Shown here in pieces: positions 8,000 to 17,184 of a DNA stretch of 64,000 nt; positions within the stretch are counted from its first letter, which is position 1; each line of letters opens with the position of its first letter. Origin of the DNA: Paenibacillus sp. SY21-1 (GTDB lineage: Bacteria; Bacillota; Bacilli; Paenibacillales; Paenibacillaceae). Where the stretch lies: contig NZ_STGF01000009.1 in assembly GCF_005222705.1 (NCBI RefSeq), positions 1 to 64,000 of the forward strand. The letters are read 5' to 3'. Below the pieces are notes generated by a model that was given only the letters and a program-made list of their open reading frames with translations, was not told where the DNA came from and did no database searches. The position numbers were made by a program, and so were the translations under genes.

Positions 8000-10177
8000 A
8001 TGAAAAAAATCGTATTTGCGTTTGCAATAGCAATCGCTGTATGGGCATGCTTGCCGGGATTCGTCTCGGCGCATGCCTATATTTCTCAATCAACGCCCTA
8101 TGAGAATGCCGAGCTGGATAGCTCGCCAACCGTCATCAAAATTTCGTTCACAGAAAAAATCGACACCGGCTTAAGTCAAATCAAGCTGCAAAATATGACG
8201 ACTGGCAAAACGGTGAGCGGCAAGCTGAGCAGCGAAGGAGAAACGACGCTGCTTCTGTCCGTTCCCAAGCTCGATGATGGCGTATACCGCGTAAGCTGGC
8301 AGGCGCTGTCGCTGGATACGCATACGACCGATGGCTCCTACCGATTTGCGGTTGGCGTCAAGCTGGAGCAGCGGCCGCCTGATGAAGCGATTTCGCTCGA
8401 CGGCGCGCAGGGAGGAGCGGCGGCGTCCGCGACTCCGGCCGTGACGGCGACGCCAAAGCCTGCGCAAACGCCAAAGCCTGAGCCAAGCGCGACGGCTTCG
8501 GCGCAGGCTGGCGGAGACCAGGGGGGCGATTTGACTTCGGAGACAGGAGGGGAGGCAGCCGGCAGGCCGGGAGCGGAGGAGCAAGGGGCGCCTGCGGCCG
8601 CCGAAGCGGCCGGCTCAGCGGCAGTCAAGCTGGCGGAGCAAGAGACGCCGGATGCCGGCGGACGAGGCTCAGACAACCTTACAGGCGAGCAGACAGGCAG
8701 CTCCTCCAATGTCTCAAGCGATGCAGAGGAGCTGCCCGAGCGCCAGGAGGAGGCCGCCACAGAGGAGGGCGCGGAGAACTCCGCAGGAAGCGGCAACGCT
8801 TTATCGGAGGGAGAGGGCGTACAGACTTCGGATGCGCATGAGCATATGGAGCATGCCGGCCATGAGGCGGACGGCGAAGCGGCGAGCGCGCATGGCGAGC
8901 ATGCAAGCTCCAACTACCGGCAGCTTTGGACGATCATTCTGCGTGTGCTCGACGTGCTGCAAGGAACGGCGCTTGCGGGTCTAATCTTTTTCCGTCATGC
9001 GCTCTGGAAAGGGGAAGAAGCTTTGGCCCCGTATGGCTTTACGGCCAAGGCGGAAAAATGGGCAATAGCCGCAGCGGCGACCGTATGGCTCGCAAGCGGT
9101 TTGGTCAGACTGTCGCTGCTTGCAGAGCAGCTGGACGGCGTATCCTATACAGCCCTGGCGACGGGCACGATGATTGGTCAAATGTCGGTACTGCGCTTGC
9201 TTGCTGCATTTTTGCTGCTTGTTTTGGCCATTGCGCCCGAGCGGGAGCGGAAATGGTCGGAAAAGATAAAATGGCTTGTGCTCATCGGAATTGTGGCAAC
9301 CTTTCCGCTTACCGGCCATGCCTATGCATCCGTAAATGGAGCAATGGCTGCAGTTGCCTCCCATGCGGCGCATATGGGAGCGGCGGCTATTTGGGTCGGA
9401 GGGCTGTTGGGTCTGTTTTCGTTGACCTTTCGGCATGCATCGCTTGATTCGCTGAATCAGACAGCGATTCGTTTTGGACGTTGGGCGCTGCCGTCCATCG
9501 CGCTGGTGACAGCAAGCGGCATCTGGTTGTCGGTCATCAGGCTGGCGACCTGGAACGAGCTGTTTGCGACTGCTTATGGACGGCTCATCTTCGCCAAGCT
9601 TGTTCTTACGCTGCTGGTTGTTGCAACGGCTGCCCTTCATCGGTTTGTGCTTATGCCCAGAGCGGCTAAAGCAAACGAAGCCGGAGAACAAAAGGCGGCC
9701 ATTCGGAGACTGTCGCACGGAATCCGGGCAGAAGTGCTGATAGCGGCTTCTCTGCTTGTGCTGGCCGGCACCTTGTCTTCCACATCCCCGCCTGAAACGG
9801 CTGCAGAGCAGCGAGAGCCGTTCTACTGGCATGTGATGGGCGACCAAGCGCATATGAGCCTAAGGGCCAAGGATGCAGAAGGAGCCGATCGGCAAATCAG
9901 GCTGGATGTGTGGCTTCCTGTCGATCTTGGAGAGCCGGCGTCTGCCACAGTTGCCTTCAGGCCGGAGGGAGGAGCCGAAGCATCGCAGGCAGCGCTGCAG
10001 CTTCAGCCGCAAGAGGAGCCGCGATTTGAATATCCGGGCTTTACTAAATATACGTACATTGGCACAGATCCGGCGATCGGGGGAGACGCAGCGGGTCTGA
10101 TAACGGTCGATGTCGTCGATTCGGCCGACAACAGCTTTCATTACGAGCGCAGGCAAGGCGCGGCGGAGCGGCCGTAA
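8000..10177 (+). CDS. CopC-CopD fusion copper transport/resistance protein (YcnJ type)
   Basis: A 725-residue membrane protein. A signal peptide ends VSA, exposing His25 as the mature N-terminus. The CopC domain follows to about residue 120 and includes Asp106-Thr-His108, matching the three Cu(II) ligands of CopC. A linker of about 180 residues rich in A, E, G and S ends in a His-rich stretch (HEHMEHAGHEADGEA). About eight membrane segments of the CopD domain follow, with a soluble C-terminal domain of about 120 residues. ATG 8000 is preferred to TTG 7994. It is coupled to the DUF4198-like gene 10 nt upstream. In Bacillus, YcnJ is a copper-uptake protein; direction of transport here is inferred. 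Confidence 0.88.
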   Translation: MKKIVFAFAIAIAVWACLPGFVSAHAYISQSTPYENAELDSSPTVIKISFTEKIDTGLSQIKLQNMTTGKTVSGKLSSEGETTLLLSVPKLDDGVYRVSWQALSLDTHTTDGSYRFAVGVKLEQRPPDEAISLDGAQGGAAASATPAVTATPKPAQTPKPEPSATASAQAGGDQGGDLTSETGGEAAGRPGAEEQGAPAAAEAAGSAAVKLAEQETPDAGGRGSDNLTGEQTGSSSNVSSDAEELPERQEEAATEEGAENSAGSGNALSEGEGVQTSDAHEHMEHAGHEADGEAASAHGEHASSNYRQLWTIILRVLDVLQGTALAGLIFFRHALWKGEEALAPYGFTAKAEKWAIAAAATVWLASGLVRLSLLAEQLDGVSYTALATGTMIGQMSVLRLLAAFLLLVLAIAPERERKWSEKIKWLVLIGIVATFPLTGHAYASVNGAMAAVASHAAHMGAAAIWVGGLLGLFSLTFRHASLDSLNQTAIRFGRWALPSIALVTASGIWLSVIRLATWNELFATAYGRLIFAKLVLTLLVVATAALHRFVLMPRAAKANEAGEQKAAIRRLSHGIRAEVLIAASLLVLAGTLSSTSPPETAAEQREPFYWHVMGDQAHMSLRAKDAEGADRQIRLDVWLPVDLGEPASATVAFRPEGGAEASQAALQLQPQEEPRFEYPGFTKYTYIGTDPAIGGDAAGLITVDVVDSADNSFHYERRQGAAERP

Positions 10178-10295
10178 GCGGCTATGAAAAAAAGGAAATC
10201 CATGTTATCTTTTCATTAGCAGTCTTGCTCATGCGCATTCGCATTCATGCAGCCGGCCTGCTTGGCGGACAAGGGGAGATGGAGGCGAGCAGGAC

Positions 10296-10688
10296 GTGAT
10301 TTATGGAATTGGACAGGATTTATTGGACATCGAACGAATCGAAAAAATGATAGGTGGCCCTTCTGCAGCCCGTTTTCTGGAAAAGGTGCTTACACCCGGC
10401 GAACGGGCCGCCGCCCGAGAGTATGGCGGCCAGCGTCTGAATGAGTTTGTGGCCGGCCGCTTCGCAGTCAAGGAGGCTGTAGTTAAGGCGTTTGGCTGCG
10501 GCATCGGCAAGCTCCTTGGATTTCAGGATATTGAGGTGCTGCGGGGAGCGGCGGGAAAACCTGAATGCGCGCTGTCGGAGGCCGCTTGGGGCAGACTTGG
10601 CCTGGATCGGGAGCAGTTCCGCATTCATGTGACGATTACCCATGAGCGGAAGCTGGCATCCGCCTTCGCGATAGCGGAGCGTCTTTGA
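10296..10688 (+). CDS. acpS: Holo-[acyl-carrier-protein] synthase
   Basis: A 130-residue phosphopantetheinyl transferase that moves 4'-phosphopantetheine from CoA to the serine of acyl carrier protein. The Mg-binding Asp8 is in GIGQDLLDI and Glu60 is in FAVKEAVVKAFG, both invariant in AcpS. The length is normal. Translation starts at GTG 10296 behind GGAGGCGAGCAGGAC. It is a single gene closed by a very strong terminator. Confidence 0.95.
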   Translation: MIYGIGQDLLDIERIEKMIGGPSAARFLEKVLTPGERAAAREYGGQRLNEFVAGRFAVKEAVVKAFGCGIGKLLGFQDIEVLRGAAGKPECALSEAAWGRLGLDREQFRIHVTITHERKLASAFAIAERL

Positions 10689-10721
10689 GCTTGAAGCATG
10701 ACAGATCGCGCTTGTAATAGT

Positions 10722-10767
10722 CGGCCCTTTGAGTGCTTAGGCACTCAAAGGGCCGTTTCTTTTGTTT
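10722..10767 (+). terminator. Strong terminator after acpS
   Basis: A perfect 15-bp stem (10722-10736 with 10741-10755) with loop TTAG, followed by TTTCTTTTGTTT. Confidence 0.9.
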
Positions 10768-10907
10768 AGGATGGAGGTATGCGAGGAGCTCCGGGCTAAA
10801 TAAAGTCGGCAGGATGCAAAACGAAAGTCGTTATAGGAGTAGTCGCATGTCGCGCAGGAAAAGTATGCTGGAAGCATAAGCATAACTTGATAAAAGGAGC
10901 GAATGCG

Positions 10908-13427
10908 ATGCTTGGAATTTGGCATGCCATTATGGATGATCTATCGGGAAAGGAAATCAAATATATATTTTCTGTCGTCGAGGACGAGGGCTGGAAGCTT
11001 GTATTAAGCACGGAGCCGTCCCCCGCCTTCTTGGCGCCGATGAATGCGGTGGTTGAAGGCAATACGCTGCGCGCGACAGGGCATTCTTATTTTGTTCCGG
11101 GCAAGGCCGAGGTTTTCATCATCTTTGAGGAGGATACGCTGGAGGCGAGCGTCACGCTGCCGGGACGGGAGCCTGTTAGCCTCAAGGGGGCGCGCGGACG
11201 AGGCCGGAGCTTGAGCGAGCGGCTTATTCCGAAGGTTGCCGCCTATCGCAAGGAAGCGATTGCCGAACGGTCGGAAGCGAATATTGCAGAAGAGGTGAAC
11301 AGGCTGCTCGGCGTTATGACGCTGCAGGACAAGCTGGGGCAGATGAGTCAATGCGGCGCTTCTGATTTTTCGTTCGGCGGCGATGTTGTCTCCGAGTCGC
11401 CCGAGAAGCTGGTAGCGGGCGGCAAGGCAGGCTCCATTCTCGGAGCGTTCGACATCGAGCGGGTATTCGAGCTTCAGGAAATTGCCGTACAGCAATCCCC
11501 GCATGGCATTCCGCTGCTGTTTAACGCCGATGTTATTCACGGCTTTCAGACGATTTTTCCCGTTCCGCTTGCTTGGTCGTGCAGTTGGGACCCGGATGCG
11601 GTCAAGCGGGCGTGCGCAATAGCGGCCAAGGAGGCATCCGCATCCGGCATCAGCTATAACCACGGGCCGATGGTTGATGTCACGCGCGATCCGCGCTGGG
11701 GCAGAGTGGTGGAAGGAGCGGGGGAGGACCCGTACCTGGGCGCGATTATGGCGAAGGCGCAGGTGGAGGGCTATCAGGGCGAAAGCTTGTTCAGCACGGA
11801 AACGATCATCGCCTGCTTGAAGCATTTTATCGCTTATGGCGCTGCCGAAGGAGGACGGGACTACAACACGGTCGATATTTCCGAAGGAACGATGCGCAAT
11901 GTGTATTTGCCGCCGTTCGCAGCAGGCATCGAAGCGGGCGCAGGCTCAGTCATGAATGCCTTTAATATTTATGACGGCGTTCCGGTCATTGCCAACCGGG
12001 AGGTGTTGAAGGATTTGCTGCGCGACGAGCTTGGCTTTGATGGCATCGTTATTTCGGATTATGGCTCGATTGACGAGGTGCACATACATGGCGCAGCGAG
12101 GGATGCGGCTGAATCCGCCAAGCTGGCGCTGGACGCTACGCTGGATTTGGAGATGGTCACACGTCATTTTTATGATCATTTGCCTGAGCTCGTAAGGCAG
12201 GGTGTTGTATCGGAGAGCCAGATAGACGAAGCGGCTAGACGCATTTTGACCTATAAATACAAAATCGGCATTATGGACGATCCGTTCCGTTACGTACAGC
12301 CGGAGAAGGAACGGGCGTATCATTTTCATCCCGAGCATTTGGCCGAAAGTCTGGATTTGGCCCGCAAATCGATCGTTTTGCTGAAAAATGACGGTGTGCT
12401 GCCGCTGCAAGGCGCGGGGGAAACGGTAGCGCTGATCGGCCCGTTCGCGAGCAGCAAGGATTTGCTTGGCGCGTGGCAGTTCACCAGGTACGAAGCAGAG
12501 ACGGTTACGCTCAAGGAAGGGCTGGCGGCCAAAGGCTATGGGGAGGGCAAGCTGCTTACGGCAGCGGGCTGCACGGTGCACGGCGAAATCGAGGGCGGTC
12601 TGGAAAAAGCGGTAGCGACCGCGCGGCAGGCGGACATCATCGTGCTTGCTTTGGGGGAGAGCAGCGACATGTCGGGAGAAGCCGCATCGCGCACGGAGCT
12701 TGCGCTGCCCGCCGTACAGCTAAAGCTTGCGGAAGCGATTCTGCAGCTTGGAAAGCCGGTAGTGCTTGTCTTGACGAATGGCCGTCCGCTTGTATTGGAG
12801 TGGTTCGAGCGTCGGGTCAACGCCATCGTCGAAGCCTGGTTTCTCGGCTCGCAAGCGGGCCATGCGGTGGCCGACGTTCTGACCGGCGCCTTCAACCCGT
12901 CCGGGCGCTTGACGATGAGCTTCCCGCAGCATGCCGGCCAGGTTCCTGTTTACTACAATCATTTTAATACCGGCCGTCCGCTTACGCCCTCAAACAAGGA
13001 TGCCAAATTTATATCCAAATATTTGGATGCGCCCAACGAGCCGTTGTACCCGTTCGGCTATGGGCTAAGCTACACTCGCTTTACGTACGGCGATTTAAGA
13101 TTGGATAAGACGGTCATCGACGCGGGGGAAGGACTAACGGCGAGTGTGGAGGTAGCTAATGCCGGTGAACGGGCAGGAGAAGAGACGGTTCAGCTCTACA
13201 TTCGGGATGTATATGGAAGTGTCGTGCGTCCCGTTAAGGAGCTCAAGGGCTTCCGGAAAATTTGGCTGCAGCCCGGAGAGAAAACGATCGTAAGCTTTAG
13301 TCTGACCGAAAAGGATTTGAAATTCTACAAGCGGGACGGCAGCTTTCAGGCGGAGCCCGGAGCGTTCACGCTGTATATCGGCCCGAATGCAAGCGAGCTG
13401 CTGGCCGCGGATTTTGAATGGAGATAG
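10908..13427 (+). CDS. Glycoside hydrolase family 3 beta-glucosidase/xylosidase, cytosolic
   Basis: An 839-residue GH3 enzyme. The (beta/alpha)8 domain begins near residue 128 with RLLGVMTLQDKLGQM and carries the nucleophile Asp384 in VISDYG. The alpha/beta sandwich domain follows, with GESSDMSGEAASRTELALP near 585, then a C-terminal fibronectin-III-like domain ending at LYIGPNASE. ATG 10908 has AAAAGGAG; the upstream TTG 10887 has nothing comparable. There is no signal peptide, so substrate must be imported oligosaccharide. The first 125 residues are an extra beta-rich segment that the usual BglX lacks. The gene is isolated, with no transporter nearby, so the substrate stays open. Confidence 0.9.
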   Translation: MLGIWHAIMDDLSGKEIKYIFSVVEDEGWKLVLSTEPSPAFLAPMNAVVEGNTLRATGHSYFVPGKAEVFIIFEEDTLEASVTLPGREPVSLKGARGRGRSLSERLIPKVAAYRKEAIAERSEANIAEEVNRLLGVMTLQDKLGQMSQCGASDFSFGGDVVSESPEKLVAGGKAGSILGAFDIERVFELQEIAVQQSPHGIPLLFNADVIHGFQTIFPVPLAWSCSWDPDAVKRACAIAAKEASASGISYNHGPMVDVTRDPRWGRVVEGAGEDPYLGAIMAKAQVEGYQGESLFSTETIIACLKHFIAYGAAEGGRDYNTVDISEGTMRNVYLPPFAAGIEAGAGSVMNAFNIYDGVPVIANREVLKDLLRDELGFDGIVISDYGSIDEVHIHGAARDAAESAKLALDATLDLEMVTRHFYDHLPELVRQGVVSESQIDEAARRILTYKYKIGIMDDPFRYVQPEKERAYHFHPEHLAESLDLARKSIVLLKNDGVLPLQGAGETVALIGPFASSKDLLGAWQFTRYEAETVTLKEGLAAKGYGEGKLLTAAGCTVHGEIEGGLEKAVATARQADIIVLALGESSDMSGEAASRTELALPAVQLKLAEAILQLGKPVVLVLTNGRPLVLEWFERRVNAIVEAWFLGSQAGHAVADVLTGAFNPSGRLTMSFPQHAGQVPVYYNHFNTGRPLTPSNKDAKFISKYLDAPNEPLYPFGYGLSYTRFTYGDLRLDKTVIDAGEGLTASVEVANAGERAGEETVQLYIRDVYGSVVRPVKELKGFRKIWLQPGEKTIVSFSLTEKDLKFYKRDGSFQAEPGAFTLYIGPNASELLAADFEWR

Positions 13428-13504
13428 ACGAATAAGAAGCCGCAACTTTGCCGATGCTTGGAATATAATGGACTAAGTATTCCCAGGCGAAGGGGGCGGC
13501 GGGC

Positions 13505-13783
13505 TTGACTAAGCGCAACAAGGCAAATGTACGCTACAGATCGGGACAGCGGGTGAGGCAAGGGGGCTTGTATGTGAACGATTGGGGCGGAGAGCAGGTG
13601 CTGCTGCCGGACGATACGTTTCCGAGCCATCCCCAGATGGGTCACACCGCCTGGACGTACGCCGGCAGACCGGAGCTCATTAACGCCGCGCGGCGCGGGC
13701 CGAAATCCCTTCCGTCCGCCTTAGCGGGTTTTTCGTCAAGCAACGTTCACCCAGCTGCGGAATCCGGCATAGCCAAAGGCTGA
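13505..13783 (+). CDS. YjzC-like small protein
   Basis: A 92-residue basic protein starting at TTG behind GAAGGGGGCGG. Residues 12-60 follow the YjzC pattern: RSGQRVRQGGLYV, then a short insertion, LLPDDTFPSHP and a closing WTY. YjzC proteins are about 60 residues of unknown function. The remaining 35 residues (after AGRPELIN) look like a low-complexity tail and may be partly spurious. No signal or membrane segment. It converges on the cytochrome gene. Confidence 0.5.
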   Translation: MTKRNKANVRYRSGQRVRQGGLYVNDWGGEQVLLPDDTFPSHPQMGHTAWTYAGRPELINAARRGPKSLPSALAGFSSSNVHPAAESGIAKG

Positions 13784-13853
13784 GCCGCTCATCGGGATTA
13801 GGTAGGCGAGTCCCGGCATGATTGCTAAAGCTTGACTACGTTTGGATACATCA

Positions 13854-13895
13854 ACGGGATGTCCGGAAGCGAGTTTTCGCTATTGGGCATCCCGT
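13854..13895 (-). terminator. Hairpin 3' of the cytochrome c gene
   Basis: ACGGGATG (13854-13861) pairs with CATCCCGT (13888-13895), with inner CC/GG and AGCGA/TCGCT pairs. It lies 12 nt past the cytochrome stop and has no clear U-tract on the minus strand. Confidence 0.4.
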
Positions 13896-13907
13896 ATTTG
13901 CTGTAGG

Positions 13908-14243
13908 CTATTTTTGTTGTGCGAGCCATGCGGCGAGTCCCGCAATTTCTTCGGCGCTCAGCTTTTCCTTGAACGGGGGCATCGTATCGCCGCCCTGTTC
14001 AATCCGCTCCACGATATCCTCGGGGCTTAAACGTTCCCCAACCTTCTGTAAATTCGTTTTTGCTCCGATTTTGCCTTGCAGCTCATTGCCGTGACAGTTG
14101 ATGCAGCGGGCTTTGTACAGCGCAGTAACAGCTGCGGGGCCGTCAAGCTCCGCTCCTCCCGCCGCCTTGCCGCCGCAGCCGATTAATGCAAGCGATAACG
14201 CCCCGAGCAGAAGTCCGCTGAGAAAAATCCGCTTGTTTAACAT
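13908..14243 (-). CDS. Class I cytochrome c lipoprotein (c551-like)
   Basis: A 111-residue secreted haem protein. The signal peptide ends in a lipobox LALIGC with lipidated Cys23. The haem attachment site CINCH is at residues 47-51, and the distal ligand is probably Met88 in GDTMPPF. This is the small membrane-tethered electron carrier of Gram-positive bacteria (compare CccB/c551), shuttling electrons on the outer face of the membrane. AGAGGGG precedes the ATG. It is a single gene, divergent from the AraC regulator. Confidence 0.92.
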   Translation of the reverse strand: MLNKRIFLSGLLLGALSLALIGCGGKAAGGAELDGPAAVTALYKARCINCHGNELQGKIGAKTNLQKVGERLSPEDIVERIEQGGDTMPPFKEKLSAEEIAGLAAWLAQQK

Positions 14244-14395
14244 AAGCCCCTCTTTTCTTTTACCTTAATATGGTATAATTAGAGCAAATTAAATTCTTTT
14301 ATGGTAGCTCCATAGGCAATTATCTTAATCATACGTATAATAGAAAAGGCTTGATGATAGATATATTATACCGCGGTTTTTCGCTAGGAGATATT

Positions 14396-15280
14396 ATGAA
14401 ACCGACAATTAATCGAAAGTTTGACGATAAATTGAGATATATTCCACCTGAGACCATATATACGACCTTTACGGAGTTTTTGAAATTCGGGAAAAAAAAT
14501 ACCGATGAGGCGGGCTTCTTTCGATTATGCTTCGTCGTCAAAGGCAGCTCCCGGATGCATTTGCATAATCATACCTATCCCATTGTGCCGGGCATGCTGA
14601 TGCTGCTGCCTGCGGAATGGTCCTGCACGATTGAAAGCGAGGACGCTGAGCCTACGGGTTTTTATTATTGTCTTTTTCAGCTAAAGGAAGGCGACTTTGA
14701 TTTTCTGATGATGAGGGGGTCCCCGATCTCCATCTACGTACAGGAAGAGCAGATGGTTAATCAAATGTTCGCCAGATTGATCGAAATGCAGCAGAGTGAC
14801 ACGTTCGCAAGCGAGCTTAGAAAAAAAGCGACGCTGCTGGAACTGCTGGCCTATTTTCACGATGAAATCGATAATCAACAAATGCTGGTGAACGAAAACG
14901 AGTTTGATGTAAAATGGAACGAAGTGCTTTTGTATATAGAAGCCAACCTGCACGTCAATATTCAAATTGAGGAGCTGGCAAGGCTCGCTTTTCTGCATCC
15001 GAATTATTTTATAACCTGCTTCAAAAATATGATGGGCTGCTCGCCGATTCAATATGTCACGCAGCGCCGAATTGCGAGCGCGAAGCGCTTGCTGGCGGAA
15101 ACGTCGCTATCCGTGGCGGAGGTCGCCAGCCGCGTCGGCATGCAGAATCATTACCTGTCGCGATTGTTCAAGCGTTATACTGGCAAGACGCCCGTACAGT
15201 ACCGCAAAATCGTCAAGCTTGAGCACATGCTTACGGAACGGAGTCTGGCGGACAAGCCTGAGAAGGGAGAACCGCATTGA
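14396..15280 (+). CDS. AraC-family transcriptional regulator
   Basis: A 294-residue regulator. An N-terminal cupin-like sensing domain (about residues 25-125, with HLHNHTYPIVPGMLMLLPA) is followed by a C-terminal double helix-turn-helix (about 190-285) with the family signature SVAEVASRVGMQNHYLSRLF and KRYTGKTPVQYR. ATG 14396 has AGGAG five bases upstream; the in-frame ATG at 14351 has none. Its stop overlaps the start of mutY (TTG within ATTGA), so the two are translationally coupled. This is an unusual partnership with no obvious functional logic. Cupin-AraC proteins in paenibacilli usually sense sugars; the ligand is unknown. Confidence 0.88.
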   Translation: MKPTINRKFDDKLRYIPPETIYTTFTEFLKFGKKNTDEAGFFRLCFVVKGSSRMHLHNHTYPIVPGMLMLLPAEWSCTIESEDAEPTGFYYCLFQLKEGDFDFLMMRGSPISIYVQEEQMVNQMFARLIEMQQSDTFASELRKKATLLELLAYFHDEIDNQQMLVNENEFDVKWNEVLLYIEANLHVNIQIEELARLAFLHPNYFITCFKNMMGCSPIQYVTQRRIASAKRLLAETSLSVAEVASRVGMQNHYLSRLFKRYTGKTPVQYRKIVKLEHMLTERSLADKPEKGEPH

Positions 15281-16494
15281 AACTGGAAGATAAAAAAAAG
15301 TTTTTTGGCACCGAGCTGCTGGGCTGGTATCGGCTGATCAAACGTGATTTGCCTTGGCGGATCAACCAGGACCCTTACCGGGTATGGGTTTCGGAAATTA
15401 TGCTGCAGCAGACGAGAGTCGATACAGTCATTCCTTATTATAACCGTTTTATGGACAAATTTCCTACCGTTTCGGCGCTTGCGGAGGCACCGGAGGAAGA
15501 GGTGCTGAAGTGCTGGGAAGGACTGGGGTACTATTCGCGCGCTCGTAACCTGCAGGCGGGAGCGCGCGAGGTTGTAGAGCGCTATGGAGGCATTGTGCCG
15601 GATGACAAAACGGCGGTAGCGGGTCTTAAAGGCGTCGGTCCTTATACGACCGGGGCGATCATGAGCATTGCCTTCAATCGTCCCGAGCCTGCCGTAGACG
15701 GCAATGTCATGCGGGTGCTGTCGCGCTTCTTCTGCCTGGAGGACGATATTGCCAAGCACGCTACCCGCGTCAAAATCGAGAAGCTGGCCGCTACGCTTAT
15801 TCCCGATGGGGCGGCTGGAGATTTTAACCAAGGGCTCATGGAGCTTGGCGCGCTCGTATGTACGCCGAAATCGCCCAGCTGCCTGCCCTGTCCGGTCATG
15901 GAGCATTGCGAGGCCCGGCTGTCGGGGCGCGAGCTGGAGCTGCCGGTCAAATCAAAGGCTAAGCCGCCGCGTGCGGAATTTCGCGCTGCGGTAATCGTTG
16001 CCGGAAGCGATAAGCATGCAGGCAAGGTGCTAGTGCGGCAGCGTCCGCAGAGCGGGCTGCTCGCGCAAATGTGGGAGCTGCCGCATGTGCTGCTGAGCGG
16101 CGAGCATGCGGAGCTGCTGGCCGAGCATGCGCCCAAGGAGCAGGGCGCGCTGGCTGCGCAGCTGGGCGAAATGATTGAAGCGGACACCGGTCTGCTCATA
16201 CGGCCGCGGAGCTGGTTTATGGATGCGGATCATATTTTTAGCCATATTCATTGGAAAATGCGGTTCTACGAAGCCGATTTGGGCGAGCGGCTGCCGGGCG
16301 TCCGTTACGAAGCTGTTACAGTCGGCGGCCATGTCGCCGCAGAAACCCCAGGAAAATACGGGTTAGCGGTGGCCGTGCCCGAGACATCCCAAGCGTCCGG
16401 CGAGTACCGATGGATTGGCCGCGAGGAAATGGACACGCTGCCTTTTCCGAATTTATTTTTACGCATATTGACGGAATATTGGAACCAGCGATAA
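15277..16494 (+). CDS. mutY: A/G-specific adenine DNA glycosylase
   Basis: A 405-residue base-excision repair enzyme that removes adenine mispaired with 8-oxoguanine. The HhH-GPD fold shows IMLQQTRVDTVIPYY near residue 44, the hairpin LKGVGPYTTGAI with the catalytic Asp in AVDGNVMRV near 147, and a [4Fe-4S] loop C-x6-C-x2-C-x5-C (CTPKSPSCLPCPVMEHC). The C-terminal 170 residues form the NUDIX-like 8-oxoG recognition domain. It starts at TTG 15277, overlapping the AraC stop, with AAGGGAG upstream. Confidence 0.95.
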   Translation: MKLEDKKKFFGTELLGWYRLIKRDLPWRINQDPYRVWVSEIMLQQTRVDTVIPYYNRFMDKFPTVSALAEAPEEEVLKCWEGLGYYSRARNLQAGAREVVERYGGIVPDDKTAVAGLKGVGPYTTGAIMSIAFNRPEPAVDGNVMRVLSRFFCLEDDIAKHATRVKIEKLAATLIPDGAAGDFNQGLMELGALVCTPKSPSCLPCPVMEHCEARLSGRELELPVKSKAKPPRAEFRAAVIVAGSDKHAGKVLVRQRPQSGLLAQMWELPHVLLSGEHAELLAEHAPKEQGALAAQLGEMIEADTGLLIRPRSWFMDADHIFSHIHWKMRFYEADLGERLPGVRYEAVTVGGHVAAETPGKYGLAVAVPETSQASGEYRWIGREEMDTLPFPNLFLRILTEYWNQR

Positions 16495-16515
16495 CGATAA
16501 GCGGAGGGCGAGTTC

Positions 16516-17148
16516 ATGAACGATATGCTTAAATTGCTGTTGGAGCACAAAATTGTAGCCATCCTTAGAGGCATTGAGGATCGTCACGCGGATGCTGCCG
16601 GACGGGCGCTGATCGACGGCGGAATCCGGCTAATGGAGATTACGATGAATACGGCCGGAGCGGCTGCCATGATCGATCGCTGGCGCAGCCGGTTTGACGG
16701 AGAAGCGGCGGTAGGAGCAGGTACGGTCACGGATGTGGCGCTGGCGGAGGAGGCGGTTGCCGCAGGCGCGCAGTTTCTCATTTCGCCGAATTTGGATGAG
16801 GAGGTTATCGCCTACGGGAGAGAGCGCGGCATTTCGGTGTGGCCGGGAGTTATGACGCCTACGGAAATCGTCAAGGCTGTTAAGGCGGGAGCCGATGCCG
16901 TCAAAATTTTCCCGATGGGTACACTAGGCGTTGGATACCTTAAAGAAATTCGCGGACCGCTGAACGACATCCCGATGATTGCCACAGGCGGCGCAGATCT
17001 TCCTAATATTGCCGAGTATTTTGAAGCTGGAGCAAATGCGGTCGGGCTTGGCAGCAAGCTGGTTAATCTGCAATGGGTGCGAGAGGGCAAGCTCGAGCTT
17101 GTCGAGGAGCGGGCGCGCTTGTTCGTGTCCGCGGCGCAGAAGAAGTAG
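16516..17148 (+). CDS. eda: KDPG/KHG aldolase
   Basis: A 210-residue class I aldolase that cleaves 2-keto-3-deoxy-6-phosphogluconate to pyruvate and glyceraldehyde 3-phosphate, and possibly 4-hydroxy-2-oxoglutarate. Glu41 in LMEITMNT and the Schiff-base Lys130 in DAVKIFPMG are both present. VGAGTV and the C-terminal GANAVGLGSKL phosphate-binding region complete the TIM barrel. It lies 21 nt after mutY but has no partner KDG kinase nearby, so it probably serves a dispersed hexuronate or gluconate pathway. Confidence 0.92.
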   Translation: MNDMLKLLLEHKIVAILRGIEDRHADAAGRALIDGGIRLMEITMNTAGAAAMIDRWRSRFDGEAAVGAGTVTDVALAEEAVAAGAQFLISPNLDEEVIAYGRERGISVWPGVMTPTEIVKAVKAGADAVKIFPMGTLGVGYLKEIRGPLNDIPMIATGGADLPNIAEYFEAGANAVGLGSKLVNLQWVREGKLELVEERARLFVSAAQKK

Positions 17149-17184
17149 GGAAACGGCTCAATCCATAATGAGGAGGCTGGCGCA

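Noticed and set aside
8981..9853. A 290-residue minus-strand frame inside the CopC-CopD gene
   Set aside because: It overlaps a gene with clear membrane segments and copper motifs; composition is shadow-like.
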